64,000 nt of DNA from CAYGHE01 sp964349805 (GCA_964349805.1 CAYGHE010000002.1:21435-85434); one strand, 5' to 3'; shown: positions 7,690 through 16,447, numbered from the stretch's first letter. Translations and numbers: made by a program. The notes: generated by a model from the sequence alone, not told the origin.

Positions 7690-10153
7690 CGATAGATACC
7701 TCGCCCTTTCTCATGCCAACAGTCAGCACGGTGCCTTTTTCGTACTCGCCAGATAATATCCCGTCTGCTATACGGTGCTCAATTTCATCTTGAATAGCAC
7801 GACGCAAAGGGCGGGCTCCGAATTTTTCATTGTACCCTTTATCGATAACATACTTTTTGGCGGGAGGCGTGACAACAAAATGTATACCTTTTCGAACAAG
7901 TCGTTGATTTAACTCCCCAATTAACTTGTCAAATATTTTACCGACTTGCTTGTGAGTTAAGGCCCGGAAGGTGATTATGCCGTCAAATCGGTTAATTAAT
8001 TCTGGGCGCATTAATCCAGCAAGTGCAGATTCGGCTGCTTCGGCGTTTTCTAAGTGAACTTCGTCAAGCTTTTTGTGTTCGTTACTTGAAGCGGCATGGA
8101 AGCCAAGGGAAGATTCTTTCATCATACGGTCAGCGCCTAAGTTACTGGTCAATATAACTATCGTGTTACTAAAGTCGACGCTCCTGCCTTGAGCGTCAGT
8201 CAGAGTGCCGTCCTCGAGGATTTGCAACAGTAGGTTGAAAGTATCGGGATGCGCTTTTTCTATTTCATCAAACAACACCACGCTGTAAGGTTGGCGCCGG
8301 ATTTTGTCAGTTAATTTTCCGCCGTCTTCATACCCGACATAACCAGCTGGAGCTCCAAGCAGACGACTGGTATTATGCCTTTCGCTCATTTCACTCATAT
8401 CGAGTTTTACTAAAGAGTCCTCGCTGCCAAAAACTTCACGAGCTAAGACTCGAGCTAATTCTGTCTTACCGACACCAGTCGGCCCCATGAAAACGAACGA
8501 TCCTATTGGGCGATTACGACTAGCTACACCACTGCGGCTGCGCCTTATAGCCCTAGAGACTTCTTGCACGGCTTCTGGTTGCCCGATGACGTATTTACCA
8601 AGGTGGCTTTCTAGGTTACGTAGTGTTTTGGCTTCGGATTTTTGAACCCTCTTGACCGGAATGCCTGTCATAGTCGAAATGGCATGGGCTACATCTTCTG
8701 ACCTTAAGACTACAGGAGTTTTACTGTTGGCCATTTTACGCATTTCATCAAGTTTGGTTGAAAGACGGCTGATACGCATTTTATAAAGAGCAGCTCTCTC
8801 GTAGTTCTCCTCTGATACCGCCTCTTCCATTTTGTCGTTAAGATCAGTAAGTTGATGTGTCAAATCTCGCAATTTACTGGGTTTTTTACCAGATCGAACT
8901 CTAACTAGGGCAGCTGCTTCGTCAATCACGTCTATAGCCTTGTCTGGCATAAAGCGCCCGCTAATGTAGCGATCGGCCATATAAACGGCGTCTTCTATTA
9001 CTTCATCGCTCACACTAACTCCATGATGGGTTTCGTAATGAGAGCGTAAACCTTTTAATATAGCTACTGAATCTTTCAGTGAGGGTTCGGGTACTGTGAC
9101 TGTTTGTAGACGACGCTCAAGCGCAGAGTCCTTCTCGATATGTTTGCGATATTCGTCTACGGTGGTTGCGCCTATCAAGTGAAGTTCTCCGCGAGCAAGG
9201 GCTGGTTTTAACATATTAGCAGCGTCAATTGCCCCTTCGGCAGCACCAGCGCCAACAATTAAGTGCAGTTCATCAATAAATAAGATTATATTTTTTTGCG
9301 CCCGTAGTTCGCTAACAATTTTTTTGAGACGTTCTTCAAATTCACCCCTGTACTTGGTGCCTGCAATCATACCAGCTAAATCTAGTTGGATTACTCTTTT
9401 ATCTAGCATGTGTTCGGGCACGCTTTCGTTAGCTATGCGCTGGGCTAAGCCCTCGACAATAGCTGTCTTGCCCACGCCAGGTTCACCTATTAGGACAGGA
9501 TTGTTTTTGGTGCGTCGGCTTAGAATAGTTACTACTCTTTCTTCCTCTGCTTGTCGACCTATGGCTGGGTCTAGTTTACCCTCACGCGCTCGAGCAGTAA
9601 GATCGGTGCCAAACACATCAAGAGCTCCACTTTTTTTATTAGCCGCTCTCTTAAATGCAGTTGCTGTTGACTCCTGGCTATTACTTGCTGGTCCATTATT
9701 ACGATTTAAGAAATCTTCCAACTCAGCAGAAAGCTCCATTAAATCAACATTCATATCGCGCAGTAACACGGCCGCTCTGGCGTTCTTTTGATTCAAGATA
9801 CTGTATAGAATATGTTCTGTACCGAGGTAATCTTGATTGAATTCTTGAGCTACTCCCCAACTCATTTTAAGTGTAAGTTTGGCGGTTTCACTTAAGCCCT
9901 TGGCGCTATTACTGCCCACTACAACCGTCAAAGGAGCCATATTGAGAGCCATTTGAACCCGATCAAGCGTCACGCCCGCGTCAGCTAAAAGTTTAGCTCC
10001 CACGGAAGAACCGTGAGCCAAAACTCCTAGCAGAAGATGTTCTGTGCCTATGTAGGGGCTACCGTGACCCTGCGCGATTATACTGGCGTGGTGTAAACTG
10101 ACTCGCGCGCTATCGGTTAACCTGGTGACAAATTCCGCAAAATCTTCATCCAT
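7670..10153 (-). CDS. clpC: ClpC-type AAA+ chaperone, ATPase subunit of Clp protease
   Basis: An 827-residue ATPase that unfolds proteins, usually for ClpP. Two N-terminal Clp repeats (residues 1-145) are followed by AAA-1 with Walker A GEPGVGKTA (about 222-230), a UVR-like middle segment (about 430-470), and AAA-2 with Walker A GPTGVGKTE (about 560-568) and sensor/arginine-finger segments. The length and UVR segment favour ClpC over ClpA or ClpB. It is preceded by a perfect CIRCE operator over its promoter, so heat-shock control by HrcA is expected. GGAGG lies about 15 nt before the ATG, a longer spacing than usual. It overlaps the downstream zincin gene. No clpP is in the window. Confidence 0.95.
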   Translation of the reverse strand: MDEDFAEFVTRLTDSARVSLHHASIIAQGHGSPYIGTEHLLLGVLAHGSSVGAKLLADAGVTLDRVQMALNMAPLTVVVGSNSAKGLSETAKLTLKMSWGVAQEFNQDYLGTEHILYSILNQKNARAAVLLRDMNVDLMELSAELEDFLNRNNGPASNSQESTATAFKRAANKKSGALDVFGTDLTARAREGKLDPAIGRQAEEERVVTILSRRTKNNPVLIGEPGVGKTAIVEGLAQRIANESVPEHMLDKRVIQLDLAGMIAGTKYRGEFEERLKKIVSELRAQKNIILFIDELHLIVGAGAAEGAIDAANMLKPALARGELHLIGATTVDEYRKHIEKDSALERRLQTVTVPEPSLKDSVAILKGLRSHYETHHGVSVSDEVIEDAVYMADRYISGRFMPDKAIDVIDEAAALVRVRSGKKPSKLRDLTHQLTDLNDKMEEAVSEENYERAALYKMRISRLSTKLDEMRKMANSKTPVVLRSEDVAHAISTMTGIPVKRVQKSEAKTLRNLESHLGKYVIGQPEAVQEVSRAIRRSRSGVASRNRPIGSFVFMGPTGVGKTELARVLAREVFGSEDSLVKLDMSEMSERHNTSRLLGAPAGYVGYEDGGKLTDKIRRQPYSVVLFDEIEKAHPDTFNLLLQILEDGTLTDAQGRSVDFSNTIVILTSNLGADRMMKESSLGFHAASSNEHKKLDEVHLENAEAAESALAGLMRPELINRFDGIITFRALTHKQVGKIFDKLIGELNQRLVRKGIHFVVTPPAKKYVIDKGYNEKFGARPLRRAIQDEIEHRIADGILSGEYEKGTVLTVGMRKGEVSIDVTKEE

Positions 10154-10221
10154 ATACCTATTATCCGTCCTCCATATTTCAAGCGCAAGCCTTTTGTTTG
10201 CTTGTCACTTTAGTATCATCA

Positions 10222-10250
10222 ATTATAAGCTTAATTAGCACTCAGGTCAA
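10222..10250 (-). promoter_or_regulatory. clpC promoter
   Basis: On the minus strand, TTGACC (10245-10250), a 17-bp spacer and TATAAT (10222-10227): a near-consensus sigma-70 promoter. The transcript leader would be about 60 nt. Confidence 0.8.
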
Positions 10251-10261
10251 TAGAGTGCTAA
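10235..10261. promoter_or_regulatory. CIRCE operator (HrcA binding site)
   Basis: Perfect inverted repeat TTAGCACTC-N9-GAGTGCTAA, identical to the established CIRCE consensus. It overlaps the -35 element and half of the spacer of the clpC promoter, so a bound HrcA repressor would block polymerase. HrcA itself is not encoded in the window. Confidence 0.93.
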
Positions 10262-10281
10262 TTGCTATTTAATAACTGCTG

Positions 10282-11400
10282 CTATTCAGCGGTTTGTTCT
10301 ACGGCGTCAAGCAGACTGTCTTCAATGTTCTTGCGGGGTGCTTTATCGGTCTTTTTGGGCGCTACTTGTTCTATGTCAAGTTCGTGCTCAGTTAAACGGC
10401 TAGCAAGACGTACGTTTTGTCCGCCGCGACCAATCGCTATTGACTGTTGATCTTCGGTAACGAATACTGTAGCACGCTTCTCTTTCTTATTAATCTCGAC
10501 TTTAGAAACTTCGGCGGGACTAAGAGCATTCTTGATGTATTGCTCAATATCGTCGTCGTAAGTGATGATGTCGATTTTTTCTTGATCACCGACTTCATTC
10601 ATGACAGCTTGTACGCGAGTACCGTGGCTACCAACGAAAGTACCTACTGGATCAACACCTGGAACCGTGCTGGCAACTGCTAATTTAGTACGTCGTCCAG
10701 CTTCTCTGGCAATTGCCTTAATCTCAACTGCGCCAGTTTCTAGTTCTGGTACTTCCTGCCTAAATAGGTGTTCTATGAATTGCTCGTTACCGCGGCTCAA
10801 TATTAGCTGAGGCCCGCGATTATCTCGTTCTATATCTTTGATGAAAACTTTTAGACGGCTGCCTACATTGTAAAACTCACCCTGAATTTGTTCGCTTTGA
10901 GGAATGATTCCGCTAGCCTTACCAAGCTCTACTCTTACCACACGTGGGGCGACACGTTGCACTATACCGTTAACTATAGTACCGATTTTGTCTTCATATT
11001 CTTTGAGTACAATTTCACGCTCAGCTTCGCGAAGACGTTGCAATACAACTTGTTTAGCTGTTTGGGCCGCTACTCGTCCAAAAGAAGTGACTTCATGTTT
11101 TTCCTCGACAGTATCACCAATTTCGGCATCTTTCTTGAGCTTCTTGGCATCTTCTAGACTAATTTCAAAAGCTTCGTTACCAACTTTCTCTACCACTTCA
11201 CGCGATACATATACAACAGCCGTACCGTCGTTAACGTTTAGCTCAGAACGTACTTCTTGATCACGTTCACCATTATCACGGCGCCAAGCAGCGGCTATAG
11301 CCTGCTCTATAACAGCCAAGACGGTGTCTTCGGGAACATTTTTTTCTTCGGCGATAGTTCGCACCGCTAATGTTAGTTGTTTCAGATTAATTTCTTCCAT
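10282..11400 (-). CDS. nusA: transcription termination/antitermination factor NusA
   Basis: A 372-residue RNA polymerase-binding factor controlling pausing, termination and antitermination. The N-terminal NusA domain occupies residues 1-125, an S1 domain about 130-200, and two KH domains about 220-345, with the GxxG loops seen as GSHGTR and GRGGQN. It ends soon after KH2, so the acidic C-terminal repeats of E. coli NusA are absent, as is usual outside Proteobacteria. AAGGAG precedes the ATG. A terminator-like hairpin lies between its promoter and start. Confidence 0.96.
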   Translation of the reverse strand: MEEINLKQLTLAVRTIAEEKNVPEDTVLAVIEQAIAAAWRRDNGERDQEVRSELNVNDGTAVVYVSREVVEKVGNEAFEISLEDAKKLKKDAEIGDTVEEKHEVTSFGRVAAQTAKQVVLQRLREAEREIVLKEYEDKIGTIVNGIVQRVAPRVVRVELGKASGIIPQSEQIQGEFYNVGSRLKVFIKDIERDNRGPQLILSRGNEQFIEHLFRQEVPELETGAVEIKAIAREAGRRTKLAVASTVPGVDPVGTFVGSHGTRVQAVMNEVGDQEKIDIITYDDDIEQYIKNALSPAEVSKVEINKKEKRATVFVTEDQQSIAIGRGGQNVRLASRLTEHELDIEQVAPKKTDKAPRKNIEDSLLDAVEQTAE

Positions 11401-11417
11401 ATCTTCTCCTTTTTATC

Positions 11418-11437
11418 AAAAAAGCCGACCTGCCGGC
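11418..11437 (-). terminator. hairpin plus U-tract in the nusA leader
   Basis: On the minus strand, GCCGG-CAGG-TCGGC (5-bp stem with one G-U pair, 4-nt loop) followed by TTTTTT. It lies downstream of the nuclease gene and between the nusA promoter and nusA ATG, so it could end the nuclease transcript, attenuate nusA, or both. Confidence 0.5.
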
Positions 11438-11465
11438 CGACGATTACGCAATGTTTACATTAATA

Positions 11466-11494
11466 ATTATACTCCCTGGTTAAGTATTTGGCAA
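11466..11494 (-). promoter_or_regulatory. nusA promoter
   Basis: TTGCCA (11489-11494), 17-bp spacer, TATAAT (11466-11471) on the minus strand. The -35 lies inside the last codons of the nuclease gene. The predicted leader is about 59 nt and contains the hairpin at 11418-11437. Confidence 0.7.
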
Positions 11495-12187
11495 CATTTG
11501 GTCAGGGCATTTTTGTAAAACCGCAGCAATAGCATCGTGCTCAGCTCGTGTCATCCATAGTTGATATATTGCTTTGACGGCAATTTGCCGAGCCACATAT
11601 TGGCATCTGAAAGATTTGTTTGGCGGTAACCATGAGGCAGCATCGGCATCACCCTTTTGCTGATTAGCTGGGCCATCCACCGCTAATAGATTCAACGGAT
11701 CATTAGCTAGCTCTTCTCTCTTTGAATCGTTTAGCTTAGCAGCCCCTTTTTGCCAAGCATCGGATAGCGCTACAACATGATCAATCTGGACGTTACCGCT
11801 GTCAATTCCCCTTTTAAAGAAAATTGTTTTACCCGTGTAGGGGTCTTTCAGAGTACCGCTTAGGACATAGCAATTTTCTTCATCTAAGCTCACATCTTCT
11901 AAATCACGATTCAATATAATATTACGGGTATCGCAACCTTGACTAACGGCCCACCCATTTCCAAAGCGATCCCTAGAATAACCCGTTTTAGGACCGCGAT
12001 CTTTAATTGCGATATCTTTTAGGGCTTCGTTGGCAAACGTTTGTTCAGTATCGTTGGTTGATATTTCTTGCCACTGCCACGTTGACTGGTTTTGAAGGGA
12101 TGAATTACCAAAAGAAAGAAAGACAATAGTTCCAAGCAGCAACAGCGATACTGTTAGACTGCGCCTTTTCTTATACTGTGTTGGCAT
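11480..12187 (-). CDS. secreted or membrane-anchored HNH endonuclease (DUF1524 type)
   Basis: 235 residues with a hydrophobic N-terminal segment (about 10-26) that would act as signal or anchor. The C-terminal half has the HNH-family core: QIDHVVALSDAWQKGA (catalytic DH), then DPLNLLAVDGPANQQKGD (the second Asn-containing strand/helix). This matches DUF1524-type extracellular nucleases. The likely role is cleaving external DNA or RNA so that a cell lacking nucleotide synthesis can salvage the products; the substrate is inference. The ATG at 12187 is 7 nt after a -10 box, so the transcript is probably leaderless. It is divergent from the aminopeptidase gene. Confidence 0.85.
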   Translation of the reverse strand: MPTQYKKRRSLTVSLLLLGTIVFLSFGNSSLQNQSTWQWQEISTNDTEQTFANEALKDIAIKDRGPKTGYSRDRFGNGWAVSQGCDTRNIILNRDLEDVSLDEENCYVLSGTLKDPYTGKTIFFKRGIDSGNVQIDHVVALSDAWQKGAAKLNDSKREELANDPLNLLAVDGPANQQKGDADAASWLPPNKSFRCQYVARQIAVKAIYQLWMTRAEHDAIAAVLQKCPDQMLPNT

Positions 12188-12194
12188 GCTTTCT

Positions 12195-12223
12195 ATTATG
12201 CACTAAACTGATATAAAACTTAA
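12195..12223 (-). promoter_or_regulatory. nuclease promoter, predicted leaderless
   Basis: TTAAGT (12218-12223), 17 bp, CATAAT (12195-12200) on the minus strand. The -10 ends 7 nt before the ATG and there is no Shine-Dalgarno. Confidence 0.5.
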
Positions 12224-12232
12224 AAGAAATGC

Positions 12233-12263
12233 TTGCGTGCCCCCAGTATTCGTCTGTTACAAT
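12233..12263 (+). promoter_or_regulatory. aminopeptidase promoter, predicted leaderless
   Basis: TTGCGT (12233-12238), 19-bp spacer, TACAAT (12258-12263), the latter preceded by TG in extended -10 position. The hexamer ends 7 nt before ATG 12271, which argues for that start over an in-frame ATG at 12229 lying inside the promoter. Confidence 0.55.
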
Positions 12264-12270
12264 AAATCCT

Positions 12271-14793
12271 ATGCCACAATTAGCTAGACTCGCAGATGTT
12301 TTCTTACCAGAACAGTATCAGTTATCCATAACTATCGACAGAATGGGGCGCGGTTTTAGTGGAACGGTGACCGTAAGAGGTATGTTGAGGGATGACGTTA
12401 AATATCTACCTTTGCACGCCAAAAATTTGAAAATAACAGCAGCCGTCGTAGATGGCAAAAAAGCCACGGTACGGACACTAAAGAATGACGAGTTACGTTT
12501 ATCGCATCCTGATTTATTGCCCGGCCCACATATCGCCGTGGTTGGCTTTAGTGGCCAAATTACCGACACAATGAACGGCATGTACCCCTGCTACTACAAT
12601 CATAACGGTATTAAAAAAGAATTAATAGCGACGCAATTTGAAAGCCATTATGCCAGAAATGTTTTTCCTTGCGTTGATGAACCTGCGGCTAAAGCAACGT
12701 TTAAAGTAACTCTGTTAACTGAGCCGGATATTACTGTACTTGGTAATACTCCCCTTAAGCGGCAAAAAATAGAAAACGGCAAGTTGGTTTCGGAATTCAC
12801 AACCACACCTAAAATGAGCCCCTACTTATTAGCTTGGGTAGTTGGTGATTTGCACAAAAAGTCCGCCATTACCGAAAGTGGTGTTGAAGTTAATGCCTGG
12901 GCGACGCCTGCTCAAGATGTACGAGATTTAGAGTTCGGGTTAGATATCGCCACCAGAACTATCGATTTTTTTGAAAACTATTTTGGTGTTCCTTATCCTT
13001 TGGCAAAATCAGATCATATAGCACTCCCTGATTTTAGTAGTGGTGCTATGGAGAACTGGGGTTTAATAACTTATCGAGAGGTGGCGTTCTTGGCTAATCC
13101 CGGCAACACTGCTATTTCAACCAAACATTACATAGCTACAGTTATAGCTCACGAACTTGCGCATCAATGGTTCGGCAATTTAGTAACCATGAGATGGTGG
13201 GATGATTTATGGCTGAATGAAAGCTTTGCTACTCTTATGGAATATCTCGCTATTGATTCCTTGGAACCTAGTTGGGATATCTGGAATGATTTTGCCTCTC
13301 ATGAAGGGGTTTCCGCCCTCAGTAGAGACTGTATGGATGGCGTGCAGTCAGTGCAAAATGACGTGACTCACCCCGACGAAATCCAAACACTGTTCGATGG
13401 CTCTATAGTATATGCCAAAGGGGCCCGGTTACTAAGTATGCTAATGACCTATGTGGGAGAAACAGCTTTTCGTGAAGGATTAAGCAAGTATTTCCAACAA
13501 TATGCTTATCAAAATACAGAGGCGAAAGATTTGTGGCAAACCCTGAGTGAATCTTCGGGCAAAGACGTGGAAGGGTTTATGGAAACATGGCTCTCTCAGC
13601 CAGGCTTCCCGGTAGTACACGTTACTAAAAAGGGAGGCTCTGTTCGCTTGGAACAAGAGAGGTTCTTTATTGGCCCGCATCGCCTCTCAAACCAGTTATG
13701 GCAGATACCCCTCAACGCGTCTTCCGGTGAGGTTCCAGAACTGTTCAAAGATAGGTCTATCAATGTACCCTATACTTCTAGCGTTCCGCTGCGACTTAAT
13801 GTTAACGACAACGCCCACTTTATTACCCATTACGACGAGGGCTTGCTAAAATCAATTCTTGAGATTTTGCCATCCTTACAGCCCATTGATAGATTGCAGC
13901 TCATGCACGAGCAAGCTCTACTGGCTCGCGCCGGTGTTATTTCTAGCGCCAATCTTATCCCCCTACTAGATAGTTTTAGGAATGAATCTAGCGAAGCAGT
14001 TTGGAGCTTGATGCTCGTTGGTATTAATGATCTGAAAAAATTCGTCGAGACAGATAGTTCAGCCGAAGATTCTCTTAAAAATTTCGTGGGCGATTTAGCT
14101 TATTTGCAGTATCAAAAACTAGGCTGGCATGAGAACCCCGACGAGTCGGAAACCGAAACTAAACTTCGGGCTATAATTATTAGTTGCATGCTATATAGTG
14201 AGCGCCAAGAGGTCATTGATATAGCGCTAGGGTTGTATAACTCATCTAATATCGAGAACCTCGACCCTGAACTTCGCTCATTAATTATTGGCGCTGCCGT
14301 CCGTCACGGCAAACAGCTTGATCAAATCACCACTGAGCTCCTTGATTTGCATCGTGAAACTCACTCTAGCGAGTTAAGGGAAGATATCGCGTCAGGTCTA
14401 ACGACAACTAAGACGCCGCACACTATCAAGATGCTGCTCTCGATACTTCAGGACAAATCACTTATTCGCCCTCAAGATTTTATCAGGTGGCTTATAGGTC
14501 TAATGCGCAACCGTTATAGCCGCGATTTAACCTGGAAATGGGTTAAAGATAATTGGTCTTGGATAGAAAAAACTTTCAAACATGATGCGTCTTATGATTA
14601 TTTTCCACGATATATAGCCGGCAGCCTGGTTACTAAAAAACAGCTCGATGAATACCTAGCTTTCTTTGAACCTATGAAGAAAGACTTGGCTTTAAAGCGC
14701 AATATCGAAATTGGTATCGGAGAGATACAGGGCAGAATCGACTTAATAGAACGTGACAAAGCGGCAGTTCGCCAAACTTTAAGTAATCTCTAG
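12271..14793 (+). CDS. pepN: M1 family aminopeptidase (PepN/ERAP-like)
   Basis: An 840-residue zinc aminopeptidase removing N-terminal residues from peptides. The exopeptidase motif GAMEN (in SGAMENWG) and the zinc motif HELAHQWFGNL with a Glu 18 residues further (in WLNESFA) are intact. An N-terminal beta-saddle domain and an ERAP1-like helical C-terminal domain complete the family architecture. No signal peptide is seen, so the enzyme should be cytosolic and process imported or turned-over peptides. The start is set at 12271 because the -10 box lies between this ATG and the upstream in-frame ATG. It overlaps the convergent rnhB-yraN gene by 15 nt. Confidence 0.95.
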   Translation: MPQLARLADVFLPEQYQLSITIDRMGRGFSGTVTVRGMLRDDVKYLPLHAKNLKITAAVVDGKKATVRTLKNDELRLSHPDLLPGPHIAVVGFSGQITDTMNGMYPCYYNHNGIKKELIATQFESHYARNVFPCVDEPAAKATFKVTLLTEPDITVLGNTPLKRQKIENGKLVSEFTTTPKMSPYLLAWVVGDLHKKSAITESGVEVNAWATPAQDVRDLEFGLDIATRTIDFFENYFGVPYPLAKSDHIALPDFSSGAMENWGLITYREVAFLANPGNTAISTKHYIATVIAHELAHQWFGNLVTMRWWDDLWLNESFATLMEYLAIDSLEPSWDIWNDFASHEGVSALSRDCMDGVQSVQNDVTHPDEIQTLFDGSIVYAKGARLLSMLMTYVGETAFREGLSKYFQQYAYQNTEAKDLWQTLSESSGKDVEGFMETWLSQPGFPVVHVTKKGGSVRLEQERFFIGPHRLSNQLWQIPLNASSGEVPELFKDRSINVPYTSSVPLRLNVNDNAHFITHYDEGLLKSILEILPSLQPIDRLQLMHEQALLARAGVISSANLIPLLDSFRNESSEAVWSLMLVGINDLKKFVETDSSAEDSLKNFVGDLAYLQYQKLGWHENPDESETETKLRAIIISCMLYSERQEVIDIALGLYNSSNIENLDPELRSLIIGAAVRHGKQLDQITTELLDLHRETHSSELREDIASGLTTTKTPHTIKMLLSILQDKSLIRPQDFIRWLIGLMRNRYSRDLTWKWVKDNWSWIEKTFKHDASYDYFPRYIAGSLVTKKQLDEYLAFFEPMKKDLALKRNIEIGIGEIQGRIDLIERDKAAVRQTLSNL

Positions 14794-15813
14794 ATAATCC
14801 ACAACAACCGGCGGGTCATCAGCTACCGAAACAGCCACTAGTCGCATATCTGTATTATTTAGTTTATTTTTCAAAGTATAAAACTCTGCTGCAAATTTCA
14901 TCTGTCTAAGTTTTTTGGCGGTGATAGCGGATAGCCCACCACCTTGATTGGCGTTTTTGCGATATTTAACTTCCGTAAAATGAATAACTCCATTTTTGAG
15001 TGAAACTATGTCAATTTCGCAAAACTTCGTTTTCCAGTTTCGCTCCAGAATTTCATGACCCAAGTTAACCAAGTGATTAGTGGCTGTTTCTTCGGCGACG
15101 TTGCCTATTTGTTTAGTTGAAGGCGTGTTACTCTTTTGGTTTATTTGATGGGTGGCGTCCCGTGGGGCAGCACCCAAAAATTGTTTTTTGCGTGAGCGAA
15201 AAAAATTTTTAGGGGCAAACGGGGCGACAGGACCCGTCAAGCTTATATTAGAAATGCTTCTTTTAACTGGCGCAAAAGAAAGCCTATGCAAAGGTGTCGG
15301 ACCGAGCTTTTCCAAGGCCAACATGTGCACTGCCGTGCCATAGCCGACATGGTTCTTGAACCCGTAACCTGGATACATGGCGTCTTGTTCTATCATGAAA
15401 TTATCCCGCGCTACTTTTGCCACAATCGAAGCGGCCGAAACGCTCGGCACTAACAGGTCAGCCTTTTTCATCGTAGTAACAAAACTCTCTTTGGTAGTAC
15501 CCTTAAGGAAATTGACCGTACCATCGATTATAATTTCGTGGTAGGGTACTGTTATTTGTTCCACCGCTCTAATTGTGGCTAACTTCAAGGCTTCAGATAG
15601 CCCTATTTCATCTATCTCGCTTGCTTCAACCCAACCTAATCCTATACCTCTAGCCTCTTTCTGAATTATTAAATCCAAGGCTTGACGACGTTTTTTGGTT
15701 AACTTTTTGCTGTCCGTTAATCCATCAATAGTCACCCCTCCTAAGACTACAGCTCCAACAACCAACGGCCCAGCCCAGGGGCCTCGCCCGACTTCATCTA
15801 TGCCAAGTATCAT
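14779..15813 (-). CDS. rnhB: ribonuclease HII fused to a YraN/UPF0102 nuclease-like domain
   Basis: 344 residues. Residues 1-190 are RNase HII: GIDEVGRGPWAGP carries the catalytic Asp-Glu, followed by the DSKKLT segment and the ASIVAKVARD motif. A linker of about 45 residues rich in Phe/Arg/Lys/Asn leads to a C-terminal YraN-type domain (about 228-344) with GNVAEETATNHL, the restriction-endonuclease-like core CEIDIVSLKNG and FTEVKYRK (Asp, Glu-x-Lys). RNase HII removes RNA from DNA hybrids; YraN proteins are endonuclease-fold proteins of unsettled function. rnhB and yraN are often neighbours in bacteria; here they form one reading frame with no frameshift visible. The ATG is 6 nt after a -10 box. 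Confidence 0.93.
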   Translation of the reverse strand: MILGIDEVGRGPWAGPLVVGAVVLGGVTIDGLTDSKKLTKKRRQALDLIIQKEARGIGLGWVEASEIDEIGLSEALKLATIRAVEQITVPYHEIIIDGTVNFLKGTTKESFVTTMKKADLLVPSVSAASIVAKVARDNFMIEQDAMYPGYGFKNHVGYGTAVHMLALEKLGPTPLHRLSFAPVKRSISNISLTGPVAPFAPKNFFRSRKKQFLGAAPRDATHQINQKSNTPSTKQIGNVAEETATNHLVNLGHEILERNWKTKFCEIDIVSLKNGVIHFTEVKYRKNANQGGGLSAITAKKLRQMKFAAEFYTLKNKLNNTDMRLVAVSVADDPPVVVDYLEIT

Positions 15814-15819
15814 AAACCC

Positions 15820-15825
15820 ATTGTA
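15820..15825 (-). promoter_or_regulatory. rnhB -10 box, predicted leaderless
   Basis: TACAAT on the minus strand, ending 6 nt before the ATG at 15813; the -35 is poor. Confidence 0.45.
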
Positions 15826-15855
15826 CTGGGTTTCGATAACTAATTTAGTAATTTC

Positions 15856-16395
15856 TTAGGTTGTTTCAGGGGTTTCAGTTTCTTTGTGGCGCGATTCAAC
15901 TTCGGCTTGTTTTTTAGCCAATTCCGCTTCTTCGGCGGCTTTTTCTTTGGCTTTTTCTTGGGCGGCAACTTCGGCTTCTTCTTTTAGACGAGCTTCTTCG
16001 GCTTCGGCTTGTTCGTCACGTATAGAGTTGACGTTTTCTTTGTCGAAATCAACAGTCGCCAAACGAGCGCTTTTACCACTACGGGATCTAAGATAAGAAA
16101 GATAGTTTCGACGGACTTTGGAACGACGCACGACTTCTACTTTAGTAACTAGGGGATTGTGCATCAAAAAGCTTTTCTCGACGCCTACGCCACTAGTAAT
16201 TTTACGAACCGTAATACGGCTAGTGTGGGAGTTTTTGCGATCAACACGAATAACAACGCCTTCAAAAATCTGAACGCGTTCTTTGGCACCTTCTCGAACT
16301 TTTTGGTGCACCTTAACCGTGTCGCCACTTAATACATTGACTACTTGAGCCTTTTTCTGGGCGTCATTTACTTTTTGGATTAATGCAAAACTCAT
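15856..16395 (-). CDS. rplS: 50S ribosomal protein L19 with charged C-terminal extension
   Basis: 179 residues from ATG 16395. The reading frame is open further upstream, to 16434, but the L19 family begins here at MSFALIQKV. Residues 1-112 are a normal L19, including the RSKVRRNYLSYLR tail that contacts rRNA. About 67 further residues are almost entirely Glu, Lys and Ala with Gln and Arg, probably one long charged helix. Bacterial L19 is usually about 115 residues. A -10-like TATAGT lies 10 nt before the start. It is followed by rnhB-yraN. Confidence 0.96.
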   Translation of the reverse strand: MSFALIQKVNDAQKKAQVVNVLSGDTVKVHQKVREGAKERVQIFEGVVIRVDRKNSHTSRITVRKITSGVGVEKSFLMHNPLVTKVEVVRRSKVRRNYLSYLRSRSGKSARLATVDFDKENVNSIRDEQAEAEEARLKEEAEVAAQEKAKEKAAEEAELAKKQAEVESRHKETETPETT

Positions 16396-16447
16396 ACAGA
16401 TAACAACTATACCACGGCTTAGCCCTTTATCCAAGGGGGTTGTTGGA

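Noticed and set aside
9324..9791. 155-codon antisense frame within clpC and similar long antisense frames in dnaE, nusA, hppA and elsewhere
   Set aside because: They lie wholly inside well-supported genes, show low-complexity Ser/Arg/Leu-rich products typical of reverse-strand frames, and have no start signals.
12229..12270. Longer start for the M1 aminopeptidase at ATG 12229
   Set aside because: The -10 box lies between this ATG and ATG 12271, and the family similarity begins at 12271.
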